This document shows positions 49,708 through 59,580 of a stretch of DNA of 64,000 nt, in pieces. The notes under the pieces are model-generated. The model was given only the letters and a program-made list of their open reading frames with translations, searched no databases and was not told where the DNA came from. A program made the translations under genes and the position numbers. Origin of the DNA: Leptospira hartskeerlii (GTDB lineage Bacteria > Spirochaetota > Leptospiria > Leptospirales > Leptospiraceae); assembly GCF_002811475.1 (NCBI RefSeq), contig NZ_NPDL01000004.1, positions 186,001 through 250,000 of the forward strand. The letters are read 5' to 3'. Each line of letters begins with the position of its first letter. The first letter of the stretch is position 1.

Positions 49708-50637
49708 ATGTTAAAAAATAAAAGCACCCTAATTCTAATGACTCTACTAGCAGTTAGTTATCTAATCGCTTGTAGTCCTAAAACAAGCAGTGGCCAAGTT
49801 AAATCGGAAGCAGTTTCTTCAACAGCTAAGATTGTTTGGTTGAACGGTGATGTAAAAGTCCAATCCGCCGAAGGTGAGAAAAAAGCCGAATTCGGTCAGA
49901 CTGTAACTGCTGCAGACACTATCCTTACCGGTAAAAACGGATCCGTAGAGATCATGGTTGCCGAAAGTGGCATCATCAAAGTTTCCAAAGAGACTGAAGT
50001 ATCTATTGCTGCTCTAGTCGGAGACGAAGGAACTAACGTTAAAGTCAATCTGAACTACGGAAGGATTGTAACTCTGGTTCGTAAAGAGAACAAAAACTCC
50101 GATTTCAGCGTAGTAACTCCTACTGCTCTTGCGGGAGTTCGCGGAACTACTTTCTTAACTTCTGTTGAAAACCCAACAGGTACAAAAGTGAACTGTGCAG
50201 AAGCTCATTGCGATGTTAAATTCGCAGTATTAGAAGGTTCTGTTGCAGTATCTAAAGTTGGAGAGGAGTCCGAAGTCATCTTGGAAAGAAACAGAGAGAT
50301 TACTCTAAAGAAAAACCAAAAGTTGACTGAAAAACTGATCCTTTCTTTGAGACCTGAGTCCGTAAAAGAACTGAAAGGACTCATCGTTCTTAAGAAAAAC
50401 GACGTTTTAGAATACAATAACCTGGTGGATGAGTTGAAAGCGTCCAGCGAAGAACTTCGCATTTTAAGCCAGGCTTCCACAGTGGAGGAAGTTCGCACTC
50501 AATTGCAGAAACGTGAAGCTACTAGAGCCAACGCGGACGAAGTAGCAAGAACCGCTCAGCAAGTGAACGAAACTAAATACGTCCAGCAAGACGTTCAAAA
50601 AGAAAAGTTGAAACTCAACGCGAAAGAAACTTTCTAA
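49708..50637 (+). CDS. FecR-domain lipoprotein
   Basis: This 309-residue protein has a signal ending in the lipobox LIAC (Cys22). Residues about 45-200 form a FecR-type domain with WLNGDVKVQSAEG, TGKNGSVEIMV and TPTALAGVRGTTFL. FecR domains in iron systems relay signals, but stand-alone copies in spirochaetes are envelope proteins of unknown function. The C-terminal third is a charged helix. The gene has a strong ribosome site (GGGGGAG) and a clear terminator. It starts the three-gene lipoprotein stretch. Confidence 0.85.
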   Translation: MLKNKSTLILMTLLAVSYLIACSPKTSSGQVKSEAVSSTAKIVWLNGDVKVQSAEGEKKAEFGQTVTAADTILTGKNGSVEIMVAESGIIKVSKETEVSIAALVGDEGTNVKVNLNYGRIVTLVRKENKNSDFSVVTPTALAGVRGTTFLTSVENPTGTKVNCAEAHCDVKFAVLEGSVAVSKVGEESEVILERNREITLKKNQKLTEKLILSLRPESVKELKGLIVLKKNDVLEYNNLVDELKASSEELRILSQASTVEEVRTQLQKREATRANADEVARTAQQVNETKYVQQDVQKEKLKLNAKETF

Positions 50638-50678
50638 TTTAGTTTCTTTTCTCTTTTCCGCTTTTCTATTCTAAAGGA

Positions 50679-50702
50679 CCCCGCTTACGCAGCGGGGTTT
50701 TT
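50679..50702 (+). terminator. Intrinsic terminator after the FecR lipoprotein gene
   Basis: CCCCGC pairs with GCGGGG around a 7-base loop, followed by TTTTTC. Confidence 0.88.
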
Positions 50703-50855
50703 CTTATTATATGCATTCTTCGCATAAATATCGTAATCTTCCAATAATCTAAACAGACCAACCAAGGTCGGATAATTCTTTCTAAAAAGGCTCTCATTTT
50801 TTCCGGAACTAGGAAAAGATTTGCTAAATCAGTCCCTGGGAAATTTTTTTACGGG

Positions 50856-52475
50856 ATGGGGAACAATTCATTTCGTAATCTTATTATATTCTCTCTTATT
50901 ACGAGTCTTGGGCTTACTTGCTCCTCGGTACAGAAGCTGAACGAACCTTCTAAGCTGATACAAGAACCGTATTACAAGCCGATAGGCGACTCAGAGAGTG
51001 TATTCATTTTTAGGGAATCCGACACTGACTTTCGGGTTCGTAAGGCGGGGCATGAGGTTCCGATCTTAGCGTTCTCGCCAATAGAATATCCTAAATCTGT
51101 GGATAAAAAATTGGCGTCTTACTTTGATCAAGAGATCAGTTTGATTTGGAAGGATATCAAATTTTCGAACGCCAAAATTTCTCCGGATGTCTGGAAAAAC
51201 AAAACCGAATTAGCTCAAGAATTAAAATCCAAAGATGTGGATGTCTTGGTTTTGGGTTCTGTAGCCGAGTCCGAAACTGGTTGGACTTTTAAATTTGATT
51301 TAAAAGATTCCGTGGAAGCAAGTTCCTACGGAAACTTCGAACTTTCTTTCAAGCGTCCTGTTTCCAGCGAAGAAGTGGGAGCATGGAATCAAGCAATCTT
51401 CTGGAAATCTTCCGATAGAGTTATTTCATTAGAATCCAAACAAACCACTGTTCCGGTTTGGGATAGAAAACCGGATCTAGCGAGAATTAAAGAAATCGTA
51501 AATTCTTCCATCAAAGGAACTTTAACAGTAAGAGCATCCTCCGGTGACACTGAAATTCTTTGGAAAGGTAAATCATTAGGCAATACTCCATTGACTGAAG
51601 TGCCAATCCAAGAAGGGATCCAAGACATTCAAGTAGTCTTAAAAGGAAAAAAACCGATTACTAAGTCTGTTCAAGTAAGGGCGGGCAAAAAAAGTTTCCT
51701 CTTTCAAGAATGGGAAGAAGATCGTACATTAGGTTCTGCTAAAGTAATTACAGTTCCTAACGGATTATCCGTTTCTTTGGATGGATATAAGCAGGGAGAG
51801 ACTCCCTTCTTTCGCAGTAACTTAACTCCTGGCGCTTATCAGTTGGAGCTCCTAAAAGAAAGTGCTGACGGTGCTTATGTATATTACGAAGGGATCTTGG
51901 ATGTAAAACCGGATCGTCTGGTCGAATTGGCACTTCCTTATTTTGGATATGGGTTATTGTCCGAGCTAGAATTCTGGAAACCATCCGGAGAATCTGGATT
52001 TTCTCCCTTTGGGCCGAATGGTCTGGAATTCGCAAAAAAGAAGAACTTATCCAATGGCTGGAATGGAGTATATTCTCTTCCATTCATTCCGGAAGAGTTA
52101 GAGATTGAAGGTTACTTCTTACTTCCTGTAGATCATGGGGACGGTTCTGTGGCAGTAACATTCCACTTAAACGGTCTTTCTTTGGGAGTTGTAGCTGGAA
52201 AGGAGAAGGTCTCCATCTTCCAATTTCCTTCTGATGGAAAAACACTCAGCACTTATAAATACTTGGATGTAGACAAAGATATCGGCCGTCCATTCTCATT
52301 CAAAACGGATCTAAAAAACAAAAAACTTTCTCTCTACTTAGGAAGGGATGTTGTTTGGCAAGGGGATTTACCTGCGGGAGGACTCTGGACTGTTTCCGTT
52401 TTGACCAGAGGAGAAGAGTTTAGGGAAAAAACTCCCATTAAAGATCTGAAGATTCTCTATAAGGGATACAAATGA
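50856..52475 (+). CDS. PEGA-domain lipoprotein
   Basis: This 539-residue protein has a hydrophobic signal with a possible lipobox at GLTC (Cys22). The middle has two PEGA-like repeats: WKGKSLGNTPL (about 233) and SLDGYKQGETPFF (about 308), part of beta-sandwich modules found in surface proteins. The last ~170 residues look like a jelly-roll or lectin-like domain with no clear family. It overlaps the next gene by 4 bp, so these two are translated together. Confidence 0.78.
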   Translation: MGNNSFRNLIIFSLITSLGLTCSSVQKLNEPSKLIQEPYYKPIGDSESVFIFRESDTDFRVRKAGHEVPILAFSPIEYPKSVDKKLASYFDQEISLIWKDIKFSNAKISPDVWKNKTELAQELKSKDVDVLVLGSVAESETGWTFKFDLKDSVEASSYGNFELSFKRPVSSEEVGAWNQAIFWKSSDRVISLESKQTTVPVWDRKPDLARIKEIVNSSIKGTLTVRASSGDTEILWKGKSLGNTPLTEVPIQEGIQDIQVVLKGKKPITKSVQVRAGKKSFLFQEWEEDRTLGSAKVITVPNGLSVSLDGYKQGETPFFRSNLTPGAYQLELLKESADGAYVYYEGILDVKPDRLVELALPYFGYGLLSELEFWKPSGESGFSPFGPNGLEFAKKKNLSNGWNGVYSLPFIPEELEIEGYFLLPVDHGDGSVAVTFHLNGLSLGVVAGKEKVSIFQFPSDGKTLSTYKYLDVDKDIGRPFSFKTDLKNKKLSLYLGRDVVWQGDLPAGGLWTVSVLTRGEEFREKTPIKDLKILYKGYK

Positions 52476-55400
52476 TGAATCGTATACTTTCTAATTTTAT
52501 AATATTCTTTATCGTTTCCATTTTTTCGGTACATTGTGCTTCTAAAGATTTCAGAAAATCGAATTCTCAAGATGCGATCCTGGAAAAGGACATTATCGCC
52601 GCTCAAAAATTAAAACAAGCATCCAGACTGATTAACGAAGGAAACTCCGCTTTTCAGAAAGGAAAGTTCGAAGTTTCTCTTTCTAAAGGAAGAGAAGCTG
52701 TAAAAGCATATCCAACTGCAGAAGGTTATTATCTGATCGGATCTTCCGAATATCGTTTAGGAAAAACGGAAGATTCTTTGAACTCTTTGAAAAAAGGAAC
52801 CGAGCTAGATCCGGAAAATGAGCAAATTCTTTTGACTCTCGGTATCTTATACACTTCTCAAGGAGCAAATAAGGACGCTTTAGAAGTTTATTCTAAATTG
52901 GAAAAACTTCCTAAAGTAGACGGAAGTGCTTATACTTTCAAAAAAGCAGTATTACTAAAAACTATCGGAAGATACGACGAGGCATACTCAGCTCTCAAGT
53001 CTATTCCCGAAGATAAATTTAAATTTAAAGCCCAGTTGTACATGCAATTGGGAGATACTGCAGTTCAAGTAAAAGATTACGAGGCTGCAGAATCTTATTT
53101 TGAGAAGGCTAGAAGTGCTGATCCCGATTTAGCATCTGCAAAACAATCAGCTTCGGCAACTAAAGTGGCTGGTTTATTAGAAAAAGGGAATGCTGCTTTA
53201 AAGGTAAAAAATTACAGAGAAGCAGTTCAATTTTTCACTTCTGCGACTCAATTAGATCCTAAGAACCCTTCTCCATTTGTATTTTTAGGAAATGCTAAGA
53301 TCCTTTCGAACGATATGGATGGCGCTGTTAAGGCATTCGAGACTTCTTTAAAATTAAAAGCAGACTATTTAGAAGCCTATTCAGGTCTTGCATCTGCTTA
53401 TAGCAAATCAGGAAATAATCCTAAGGCAATCTCTGTTTTAGAAAAAGCCATTCCATTCTTCCCTAAAAACGCAACTATTTATAACCAAATCGGTTTGAAC
53501 CAAAAGTCTTTGGGTGAAAATGCAAAGGCAATGGTTTCTTTTAGCAAAGCTCGCGAATTGGATCCGAATTATAAGGAACCGGTCTTAAACTTAGTCTATC
53601 TTCTTGCTTCCGAGCACAGATATAAGACTGCTAAGAATGAATTAGATACTTTAAAGTCAGATGAAGAAACGAAGAAGGTTGGCGCTTTCTTGGAATCTTC
53701 CGAGTTGATCCATGAAGGAGATTTACGTCTTCGCAAAGGAGATACTAAATCTGCTAAAACCTATTTCGATCGAGCGAAAGCAAAGGATCAGGATGATCCA
53801 GGAGTTTATACTGCTTACGGTCGTTTGTATCAGATAAGTGGAGATGCAAAACTTTCAGAACAGAATTATCTAAAAGCTTTGAGCATACAAAAAGGAAATC
53901 TTCCTGCTCTCCAAGGGTTGATCCGTCTTTATTCTGTTCAGAAAAACCAATCCAAAGTTGCTCAGTACACTAAGGAATTGGAAGCGATTACCGGAAATGA
54001 TCCACTTTCTGGTATCGTACTCGCGAGAACTTACGAAGATAAAAAAGAATTCGATAAGGCAGAAAATACTTATAAGAATTTAATGAAGAAGTATCCGGAT
54101 AACGAATCTATTCAGTTCCGATTGGCATTTCTTTATTATAAGATCGCTTTAGAAGAGAACGAAAAGGCAAACTATGACTCTGCAAGTTCTTGGTTAGCAA
54201 AGGCTGAGAAATTAACCAAGGATCTTCCTGAGGTCGCGGAAGCAAAACAAACTATAGACCAGAACAGAAAGTTCTCCGAAGTAGTTCCTACCATCCAAAA
54301 GGCAAATCGTCTTTTCGACAGCAAGGCTTATGAAAAGGCAGTTCCTCTTTACCAATCTGCCTACGATAAAACTAAAAAGCTGACCTTATACATTAAAGTA
54401 GCTGAATGTTATCTTGCAATGGGAATGGAAGAGAAAGGAATTTCTCTTTTAGAAAATTCTCCAGAAGGATCTAAAAATCTCGCCGCTCAAGAGGCAATCT
54501 ACGCCTTCTTACTCAGAAAAGGAGAAGTAGATAATGCAGAGAAAGGATTCCAAAAGGTTCTGGAGAAAAAGCAGGATTCTTATTATAGTCATTATCAACT
54601 TGGAATTATCGCTCTCCAAAAGAAAAACTATGATTCTGCGATCGAATCATTCAATCGTTCTTGGTTATTAAATCCTGAGTTTACTGCATCCAGAATCGGT
54701 AAAGGGATCGCCTATTATAATCAAAGTAAGAGTAAAGAAGCCAAAGAAGAATTCGAAAGCGCTATGAAGGCGGATTCTGAAAACGAATTGGCTCCTTACA
54801 ATATTGGGATCGTACTCTTTAACGATAATCTTCTGGAGCAATCCGTAGAGATATTTAAAGAAATTATAAAGAAGAATCCGGACTTTCCGGATGCACATTT
54901 CCAGCTTTCTTACATCTACTTTAAGAAAGGAGATCTTGAAGCTGCTGATGCTGAGATTGTAAAAGCTCTTGAGCTTGAAAGAGATGAGAAATTCTTACAT
55001 GCCCGAATCAGGATCCTATCGGAGTTAAAAACTAAAAACCCTGCAAATGCAGAATACAAAAAACTGGTGATAGAATTAGGAAGAGAACTCGCGGAAAAAT
55101 TCCCGAATTCTCCTTATTCCGGTCAAGCAGAAAGATTGGTTCTTTCCGATTCAGATACACCTGTGATCTTACAGCCGTTCCCGAATCGTGGATCTTTGAT
55201 TGGAGTTCCGGTGATCGTTAACGATCTATTATTAATGAATTACGGAACGTCTATAGAAGCGTTAGATAAAAACAGAGCGATCCGTCTTTGGAGGATCACA
55301 AGTACTAAACCTTTCCGTAATGTTCTCGCGGATCGTAGAATATATGCCTTCACAGATAGAAGTTTAGAAGTCAGAGATCAAAACTCCGGTTCCGTTTTTC

Positions 55401-56047
55401 AAACAATCAATCTGTCTGGAATGTTCAAAAAGGCATTGGTTTCAGGAGATAGAATTTTAGTAGAAACTGAAAGCGCTGGAAAAAGAACTTTAACAAGTTA
55501 TTCGGATACTTTCGAAGAAAATAAATCCATTCCTTTGGATTCTAAGTCTTGGTCTGCATCTAAAAAAGGACAAGTGTTCTTAGTCCAATCTTCTTCTAAA
55601 GAAGATAAGATCTTATATTCGGATGCAAAACTGAGTAAGGATATAGATTCAGCTTGGACCGGAAATACGAATCCAAGATTGCTCGGTGCAACTGATGATG
55701 GAACATTCTTCCGAACTGATAAAGAGATCGTATATGTTTCCGGAAAAGGAAAGGCGACTAAGACTGAAATTTCAGACAAGGCTGCTAATCTTTTCAGTGT
55801 AAGAGGAAACTCTCTTTGGTTCGCGGGTAACGATAAAATTTATCGTGTTGATGCGGATTCTTCAAATTTGAAAGAGATTAAAATTTCGGATAAAGAAGTA
55901 GAAGGTTTATTACCAGGCAAAAAGAAAGATATTATCGTATTATATAAAGATAATACTGCTGTCAGATACGATGAAAAGGGAGAAACTGTCTGGACTTATA
56001 AATTAGTACAAGATGGAGACAACGTTTACTCTTTATTGTATCACTAG
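52472..56047 (+). CDS. Giant TPR-repeat lipoprotein with C-terminal beta-propeller
   Basis: The 1191-residue protein has a hydrophobic signal with lipobox-like VHC (Cys22). About residues 40-880 are tetratricopeptide repeats (for example the YYLIGSSEYRLGKTEDSLNSL block at 83), some 20 in number by eye. From about 895 to the end the sequence turns into beta-strand repeats that resemble a PQQ-type propeller (ALDKNRAIRLWRI, then similar units). Such a scaffold could hold other envelope proteins; the operon partner is the PEGA lipoprotein. Function is unknown. Confidence 0.85.
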   Translation: MMNRILSNFIIFFIVSIFSVHCASKDFRKSNSQDAILEKDIIAAQKLKQASRLINEGNSAFQKGKFEVSLSKGREAVKAYPTAEGYYLIGSSEYRLGKTEDSLNSLKKGTELDPENEQILLTLGILYTSQGANKDALEVYSKLEKLPKVDGSAYTFKKAVLLKTIGRYDEAYSALKSIPEDKFKFKAQLYMQLGDTAVQVKDYEAAESYFEKARSADPDLASAKQSASATKVAGLLEKGNAALKVKNYREAVQFFTSATQLDPKNPSPFVFLGNAKILSNDMDGAVKAFETSLKLKADYLEAYSGLASAYSKSGNNPKAISVLEKAIPFFPKNATIYNQIGLNQKSLGENAKAMVSFSKARELDPNYKEPVLNLVYLLASEHRYKTAKNELDTLKSDEETKKVGAFLESSELIHEGDLRLRKGDTKSAKTYFDRAKAKDQDDPGVYTAYGRLYQISGDAKLSEQNYLKALSIQKGNLPALQGLIRLYSVQKNQSKVAQYTKELEAITGNDPLSGIVLARTYEDKKEFDKAENTYKNLMKKYPDNESIQFRLAFLYYKIALEENEKANYDSASSWLAKAEKLTKDLPEVAEAKQTIDQNRKFSEVVPTIQKANRLFDSKAYEKAVPLYQSAYDKTKKLTLYIKVAECYLAMGMEEKGISLLENSPEGSKNLAAQEAIYAFLLRKGEVDNAEKGFQKVLEKKQDSYYSHYQLGIIALQKKNYDSAIESFNRSWLLNPEFTASRIGKGIAYYNQSKSKEAKEEFESAMKADSENELAPYNIGIVLFNDNLLEQSVEIFKEIIKKNPDFPDAHFQLSYIYFKKGDLEAADAEIVKALELERDEKFLHARIRILSELKTKNPANAEYKKLVIELGRELAEKFPNSPYSGQAERLVLSDSDTPVILQPFPNRGSLIGVPVIVNDLLLMNYGTSIEALDKNRAIRLWRITSTKPFRNVLADRRIYAFTDRSLEVRDQNSGSVFQTINLSGMFKKALVSGDRILVETESAGKRTLTSYSDTFEENKSIPLDSKSWSASKKGQVFLVQSSSKEDKILYSDAKLSKDIDSAWTGNTNPRLLGATDDGTFFRTDKEIVYVSGKGKATKTEISDKAANLFSVRGNSLWFAGNDKIYRVDADSSNLKEIKISDKEVEGLLPGKKKDIIVLYKDNTAVRYDEKGETVWTYKLVQDGDNVYSLLYH

Positions 56048-56049
56048 AA

Positions 56050-56703
56050 CTAGTTAGAGACTTTGATCCGATCCAAATAATAGATCCGGGAGCCAGCCTC
56101 CCGTTTTTCCTGCTCAAAATGGGAAATTGGAAAGTTTGCTCTTTCGAGAGCAAACTCGGAATCGATTACTTTATATCTAAGATCATTTCTAAAAAGGCGG
56201 ATCCCTTTGCGCGCATACGGGCCGTAGTCAGTCGCAAAATGGAATTTTCCACCGTTCTTTAATAGAATGTAGATCGTATCTAAAAATCTGGGATTCAAAG
56301 TCCTATGTTTATGATGCCTGCGTTTAGGCCAAGGATCAGGAAAATTTAAAAGTATCTCATCAAAGATACCTGCTTCGAAAATTTCTTCTAGAAACCAATT
56401 GAAGTTCACTGAAAGGAGTTTAACGTTCTTAATATTATATTCTTTCAGATCACGGATTGTTTTGCGTAAACGATCCGCCTTCTTCTCCATAAGAATGAAA
56501 CCAGTGTTTGGATTATTTTTGGCTAAGGATACAGCAACTTCACCCCAACCCGAACCTAGTTCTAGATAATATGTCCCGAATTCTTCGACAAACAAATCGT
56601 TTTTTTTTAATTTACTTCCGGGGTTTATTTTTAAGAAATAATCAGAGGTAAAGGGTATTCGAGTAGCGATCTTCCATTGTTTTTCACGAAAATTCGATGT
56701 CAT
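56050..56703 (-). CDS. trmB: tRNA (guanine-N7-)-methyltransferase
   Basis: TrmB methylates G46 of tRNA. The 217-residue SAM enzyme has YYLELGSGWGEVAV (about 48), FILMEKKADRLRK (about 68) and the conserved NFPDPWPKRRHHKHR near residue 120, the signature of the family. Its stop is 2 bp from the end of the TPR gene on the other strand. Length is standard. Confidence 0.95.
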   Translation of the reverse strand: MTSNFREKQWKIATRIPFTSDYFLKINPGSKLKKNDLFVEEFGTYYLELGSGWGEVAVSLAKNNPNTGFILMEKKADRLRKTIRDLKEYNIKNVKLLSVNFNWFLEEIFEAGIFDEILLNFPDPWPKRRHHKHRTLNPRFLDTIYILLKNGGKFHFATDYGPYARKGIRLFRNDLRYKVIDSEFALERANFPISHFEQEKREAGSRIYYLDRIKVSN

Positions 56704-56752
56704 CGCCGAATGCCTGCAAATACCAAATCTCTTAGTTGTCTAATTTAATACA

Positions 56753-57691
56753 GTGAAAATAAAATTATACGGAGTGAGAGGATCTCTTCCTACTCCGCTT
56801 TCCGGTTCGGAATACAGAGAAAAATTAGAGAAAATCCTAGAGTCCGCTCATAGGGAATTCAAAGATCAGAACGGAACCTTCTCCGTTCCTACATTCTTAC
56901 AATCTTTAAGCCCGGAACTATTACGTCCTGTGGGAGGAAACACTACTTGTGTTTATGTTGAATCTACAAAAGGTCAGAAATTAATTATAGATTGCGGTTC
57001 CGGAATGAGGGAACTGGGAAATGATCTTTTGAAAGATGGCATTGCTCAAGGTGGCACCATCCAAGTTTTAGTGACACATACTCACTGGGATCATATACAA
57101 GGTTGGCCTTTTTTTAAACCTGGCTATATTCCAAGCGTTCAAGTCGATTTTTATTCTACGATTTCTAATCTAAAAGAAAGATTCGATCGCCAACAAAATC
57201 CTGAAAATTTCCCGATAACTTTAGATGAGATGATGTCCAAAAAAACATTCAATCTTCTCCAGAGACAACAAACAGTTCAGATAGGTGATTTTAAAGTAAC
57301 TCCTTTTCTTTTGAAACATCCGGGCAATTGCACCGGTTATCATATAGAAGAAAATGGAAAAAGTTTCTTATTCTGTACCGACGTTGAAGTGAGAGAAGAG
57401 GATCTTTCCGAATTTGAACAATTACGCGCTAAATTCGGAAGCCCGGATATGTTGATCATAGATGCACAATATAGTTCCGAAGAAGCCGAACGTAAGATCG
57501 GCTGGGGCCATACATCCGGTAGATTGGCAGTACGTTGCGGAGAAGTTCTAGGTGTAAATAAACTGGTTCTAACTCATCATGAACCGGATCATCCGGATGA
57601 AGAAATCATACGAATGTTCAATCAAGAAAAACAATCTACCGCGCTCTCTGAGATCGTATTAGCGAGAGAAGCAGATATATTTTTAATATAA
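56753..57691 (+). CDS. Metallo-beta-lactamase-fold hydrolase
   Basis: This 312-residue protein begins with GTG and has [15 protein letters not shown], a start shared by a family of MBL proteins. The zinc motif is [14 protein letters not shown] (about 102), with later ligands at [12 protein letters not shown] (about 190), FCTDVEVR and [10 protein letters not shown] (about 282). Such proteins can be nucleases, phosphodiesterases or lactonases; the substrate is unknown. Neighbours give no clear clue. Confidence 0.85.
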   Translation: MKIKLYGVRGSLPTPLSGSEYREKLEKILESAHREFKDQNGTFSVPTFLQSLSPELLRPVGGNTTCVYVESTKGQKLIIDCGSGMRELGNDLLKDGIAQGGTIQVLVTHTHWDHIQGWPFFKPGYIPSVQVDFYSTISNLKERFDRQQNPENFPITLDEMMSKKTFNLLQRQQTVQIGDFKVTPFLLKHPGNCTGYHIEENGKSFLFCTDVEVREEDLSEFEQLRAKFGSPDMLIIDAQYSSEEAERKIGWGHTSGRLAVRCGEVLGVNKLVLTHHEPDHPDEEIIRMFNQEKQSTALSEIVLAREADIFLI

Positions 57692-57701
57692 TCTTAGCTT
57701 C

Positions 57702-57727
57702 AAAAGAAATCTTCTTTTAAAATTTTT
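57702..57727 (+). terminator. Possible terminator after the MBL gene
   Basis: AAAAGAA pairs with TTCTTTT (7 bp) around ATC, followed by AAAATTTTT. The stem is all weak pairs, so this is uncertain. Confidence 0.3.
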
Positions 57728-57752
57728 CCGAGTACTGTATGCTCTCCCGGCT

Positions 57753-58112
57753 ATGCAAAGATTAGAGATCGGGATGAGCCCTCCTCAAAAGGTAACACCT
57801 GATTTGCCGGCGGATCAAAGATTTTATACGAGGTTCCGTAAAGACAGTCGGATTAAACTTTTTGAGGAAGGAAATTGGAGCGAAGGTATTCTGGTAGATA
57901 TATCGATGATAGGAGCATCCATTCTTTCGGATGAGAATTGGAGTCCTGGCAAAAAAGTCACGATTATGTCCCCAATGTTTACTTGTGAGATACCAGGAGA
58001 GGTCATCCGTAAAACTGTTAGCGACATGGGGCAAAGATATGCGATAGTGTTTCACGATCTTTGTGACTCAAGCATACTTGAGATACTTAATAAGATAGCA
58101 CATTGCAAATAA
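57753..58112 (+). CDS. PilZ-domain protein
   Basis: This 119-residue protein has a PilZ domain, which binds cyclic-di-GMP. The two contact motifs are visible: RFRKDSRIKL (RxxxR type) and DISMIGASILS (D/NxSxxG). The protein has no other domain, so it is likely an adaptor that reports the second messenger to a partner. A second ATG at 57774 would drop seven residues; the first is kept. It lies 62 bp after the MBL gene and may share its transcript. Confidence 0.85.
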   Translation: MQRLEIGMSPPQKVTPDLPADQRFYTRFRKDSRIKLFEEGNWSEGILVDISMIGASILSDENWSPGKKVTIMSPMFTCEIPGEVIRKTVSDMGQRYAIVFHDLCDSSILEILNKIAHCK

Positions 58113-58189
58113 CGTTTTTCTATTAAGTAAAGGGAATTTTTTTTCAAACCTCTAAACTCAAGGCTTACCAGGCCGACATTTATAATAGG

Positions 58190-58894
58190 ATGAACCTGGG
58201 AGTTATACAATCTTCTTCCATGATGGAAAGACCGAAAGATACTTCGGTTAAGTACATTGGTCATGGGCAACTGGAAAGTGCGCCTCAGGCTAGTTCTGTA
58301 CTCCATGTTATTTCTCATGAGCTTGCACATGTTGCAGAATTTCGCAACGAAGCAATCCGAGATAATGCTGAACTTCGATCCATAGACGTTTCTATCGAAT
58401 ACGAACTGAGAGATGGAAAATTAGTCGCTGTTGCTGGGGAAACAAAAGCAACCACAGTTAAAAAGACCGAAGAAAAGAAATCCAATCTTTCAGCTTTGAA
58501 TGAAGAAGGAAGTGGGAATTCTGACAAACAGGTTGATTCTGCAAAGAAGAAGGAAGCTGCTTCTCATTCTGATCTGATTTCTGATAAAGAATGGGAGCTT
58601 ATGTCTGAACTGCGCGATATTGATCTAGAATTGAACCGATTGGATAAAAATCAGGTTTCTTCTCATGAAGACCCGGAAAGAAAGTCAGAAGACGAAGCTC
58701 GTCGTCATATGGAACTTATCGAAAGAAAACGTAAGTTGGAAATGGCCTTAAGCCAGGAAAAACTGAAAGCTCTTTTGGAAGAGACTTTAAAAACGATCCA
58801 AGAACTAAATCAGAAACAGGTCCAATTTGCCGGACAAGTATATTATGGAGATGCAATCAACTCCGCCGGCAACCTTTTAGAAACTCACGCTTAG
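58190..58894 (+). CDS. SprA-related predicted zinc metalloprotease
   Basis: This 234-residue protein has a zincin motif [16 protein letters not shown] (about 45-60). The length and the run of charged linker resemble the SprA-related family of unknown peptidases. From about residue 90 to the end it is polar, helical and coiled-coil-like. No signal peptide is seen, so the protein may be cytoplasmic. Its stop overlaps that of engB by 4 bp (TTAG). Confidence 0.72.
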   Translation: MNLGVIQSSSMMERPKDTSVKYIGHGQLESAPQASSVLHVISHELAHVAEFRNEAIRDNAELRSIDVSIEYELRDGKLVAVAGETKATTVKKTEEKKSNLSALNEEGSGNSDKQVDSAKKKEAASHSDLISDKEWELMSELRDIDLELNRLDKNQVSSHEDPERKSEDEARRHMELIERKRKLEMALSQEKLKALLEETLKTIQELNQKQVQFAGQVYYGDAINSAGNLLETHA

Positions 58895-59565
58895 CCTTGT
58901 TCGTTGATCTCTTGAGGGATCGCGTCTTCTTCCATCGGAGGAATAATCAAGGATTTCATCATATTCTCAATGATCTTTCTGAGTTCGGGCAGACCTTTTC
59001 CATACTTAGGAGAAACAAAAACGATTTCCAACATAGGATATAATCCTTGGATGTTTTTCATTTTTTTTCTAAGTTTAGAAAGTTCTGACTGATTGAGTTT
59101 ATCTATTTTTGTACGGATTAAAACAGGTTTGGTCCCTTTTTCGAAACAAGTGCCAATTAATTCTAATTCTTCGTCAGGCAATTCTCTTTGAGCATCTGAT
59201 AATAAGAATAAACATTTTAGATCTTTGGCAGAGTTCAGATAATTCATTAAAAGATCCATCATCTGTTCATGGTCTTTATGTGAATTTGCGGAATAACCGA
59301 AACCAGGTGTGTCCACTAAGAACAAAGATTTAGAAACTAAGAAAAAGTTTAGAAGTTTGGTTTTACCTGGAGTTGCGGAAACCTTAGCTAAGGATTTTCT
59401 TTCTACGATTGCGTTTAACAATCTGGACTTTCCTGAGTTGGAACGGCCAGCAAATGCGATATGGGGAATACCTTTGGCAGGAACTTTAGAAGCATCCGCA
59501 TAAGAAGAAAAAAATTTAACTTCTCTAAAGAATGGGTCCGGCTTTAATTCTTGGAGTTCTTCCAT
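58891..59565 (-). CDS. engB: Ribosome biogenesis GTPase EngB (YsxC/YihA)
   Basis: This essential-type GTPase acts in 50S assembly. The 224-residue protein has G1 [13 protein letters not shown] (about 39), G3 LVDTPGFGY (about 86) and G4 RTKIDKL (about 155). Length is standard with a short extra C-terminal tail. It ends the minus-strand run tilS-engB; the gap to tilS is 15 bp, so co-transcription is likely. Confidence 0.94.
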   Translation of the reverse strand: MEELQELKPDPFFREVKFFSSYADASKVPAKGIPHIAFAGRSNSGKSRLLNAIVERKSLAKVSATPGKTKLLNFFLVSKSLFLVDTPGFGYSANSHKDHEQMMDLLMNYLNSAKDLKCLFLLSDAQRELPDEELELIGTCFEKGTKPVLIRTKIDKLNQSELSKLRKKMKNIQGLYPMLEIVFVSPKYGKGLPELRKIIENMMKSLIIPPMEEDAIPQEINEQG

Positions 59566-59580
59566 AAACCTCTGGACTCT

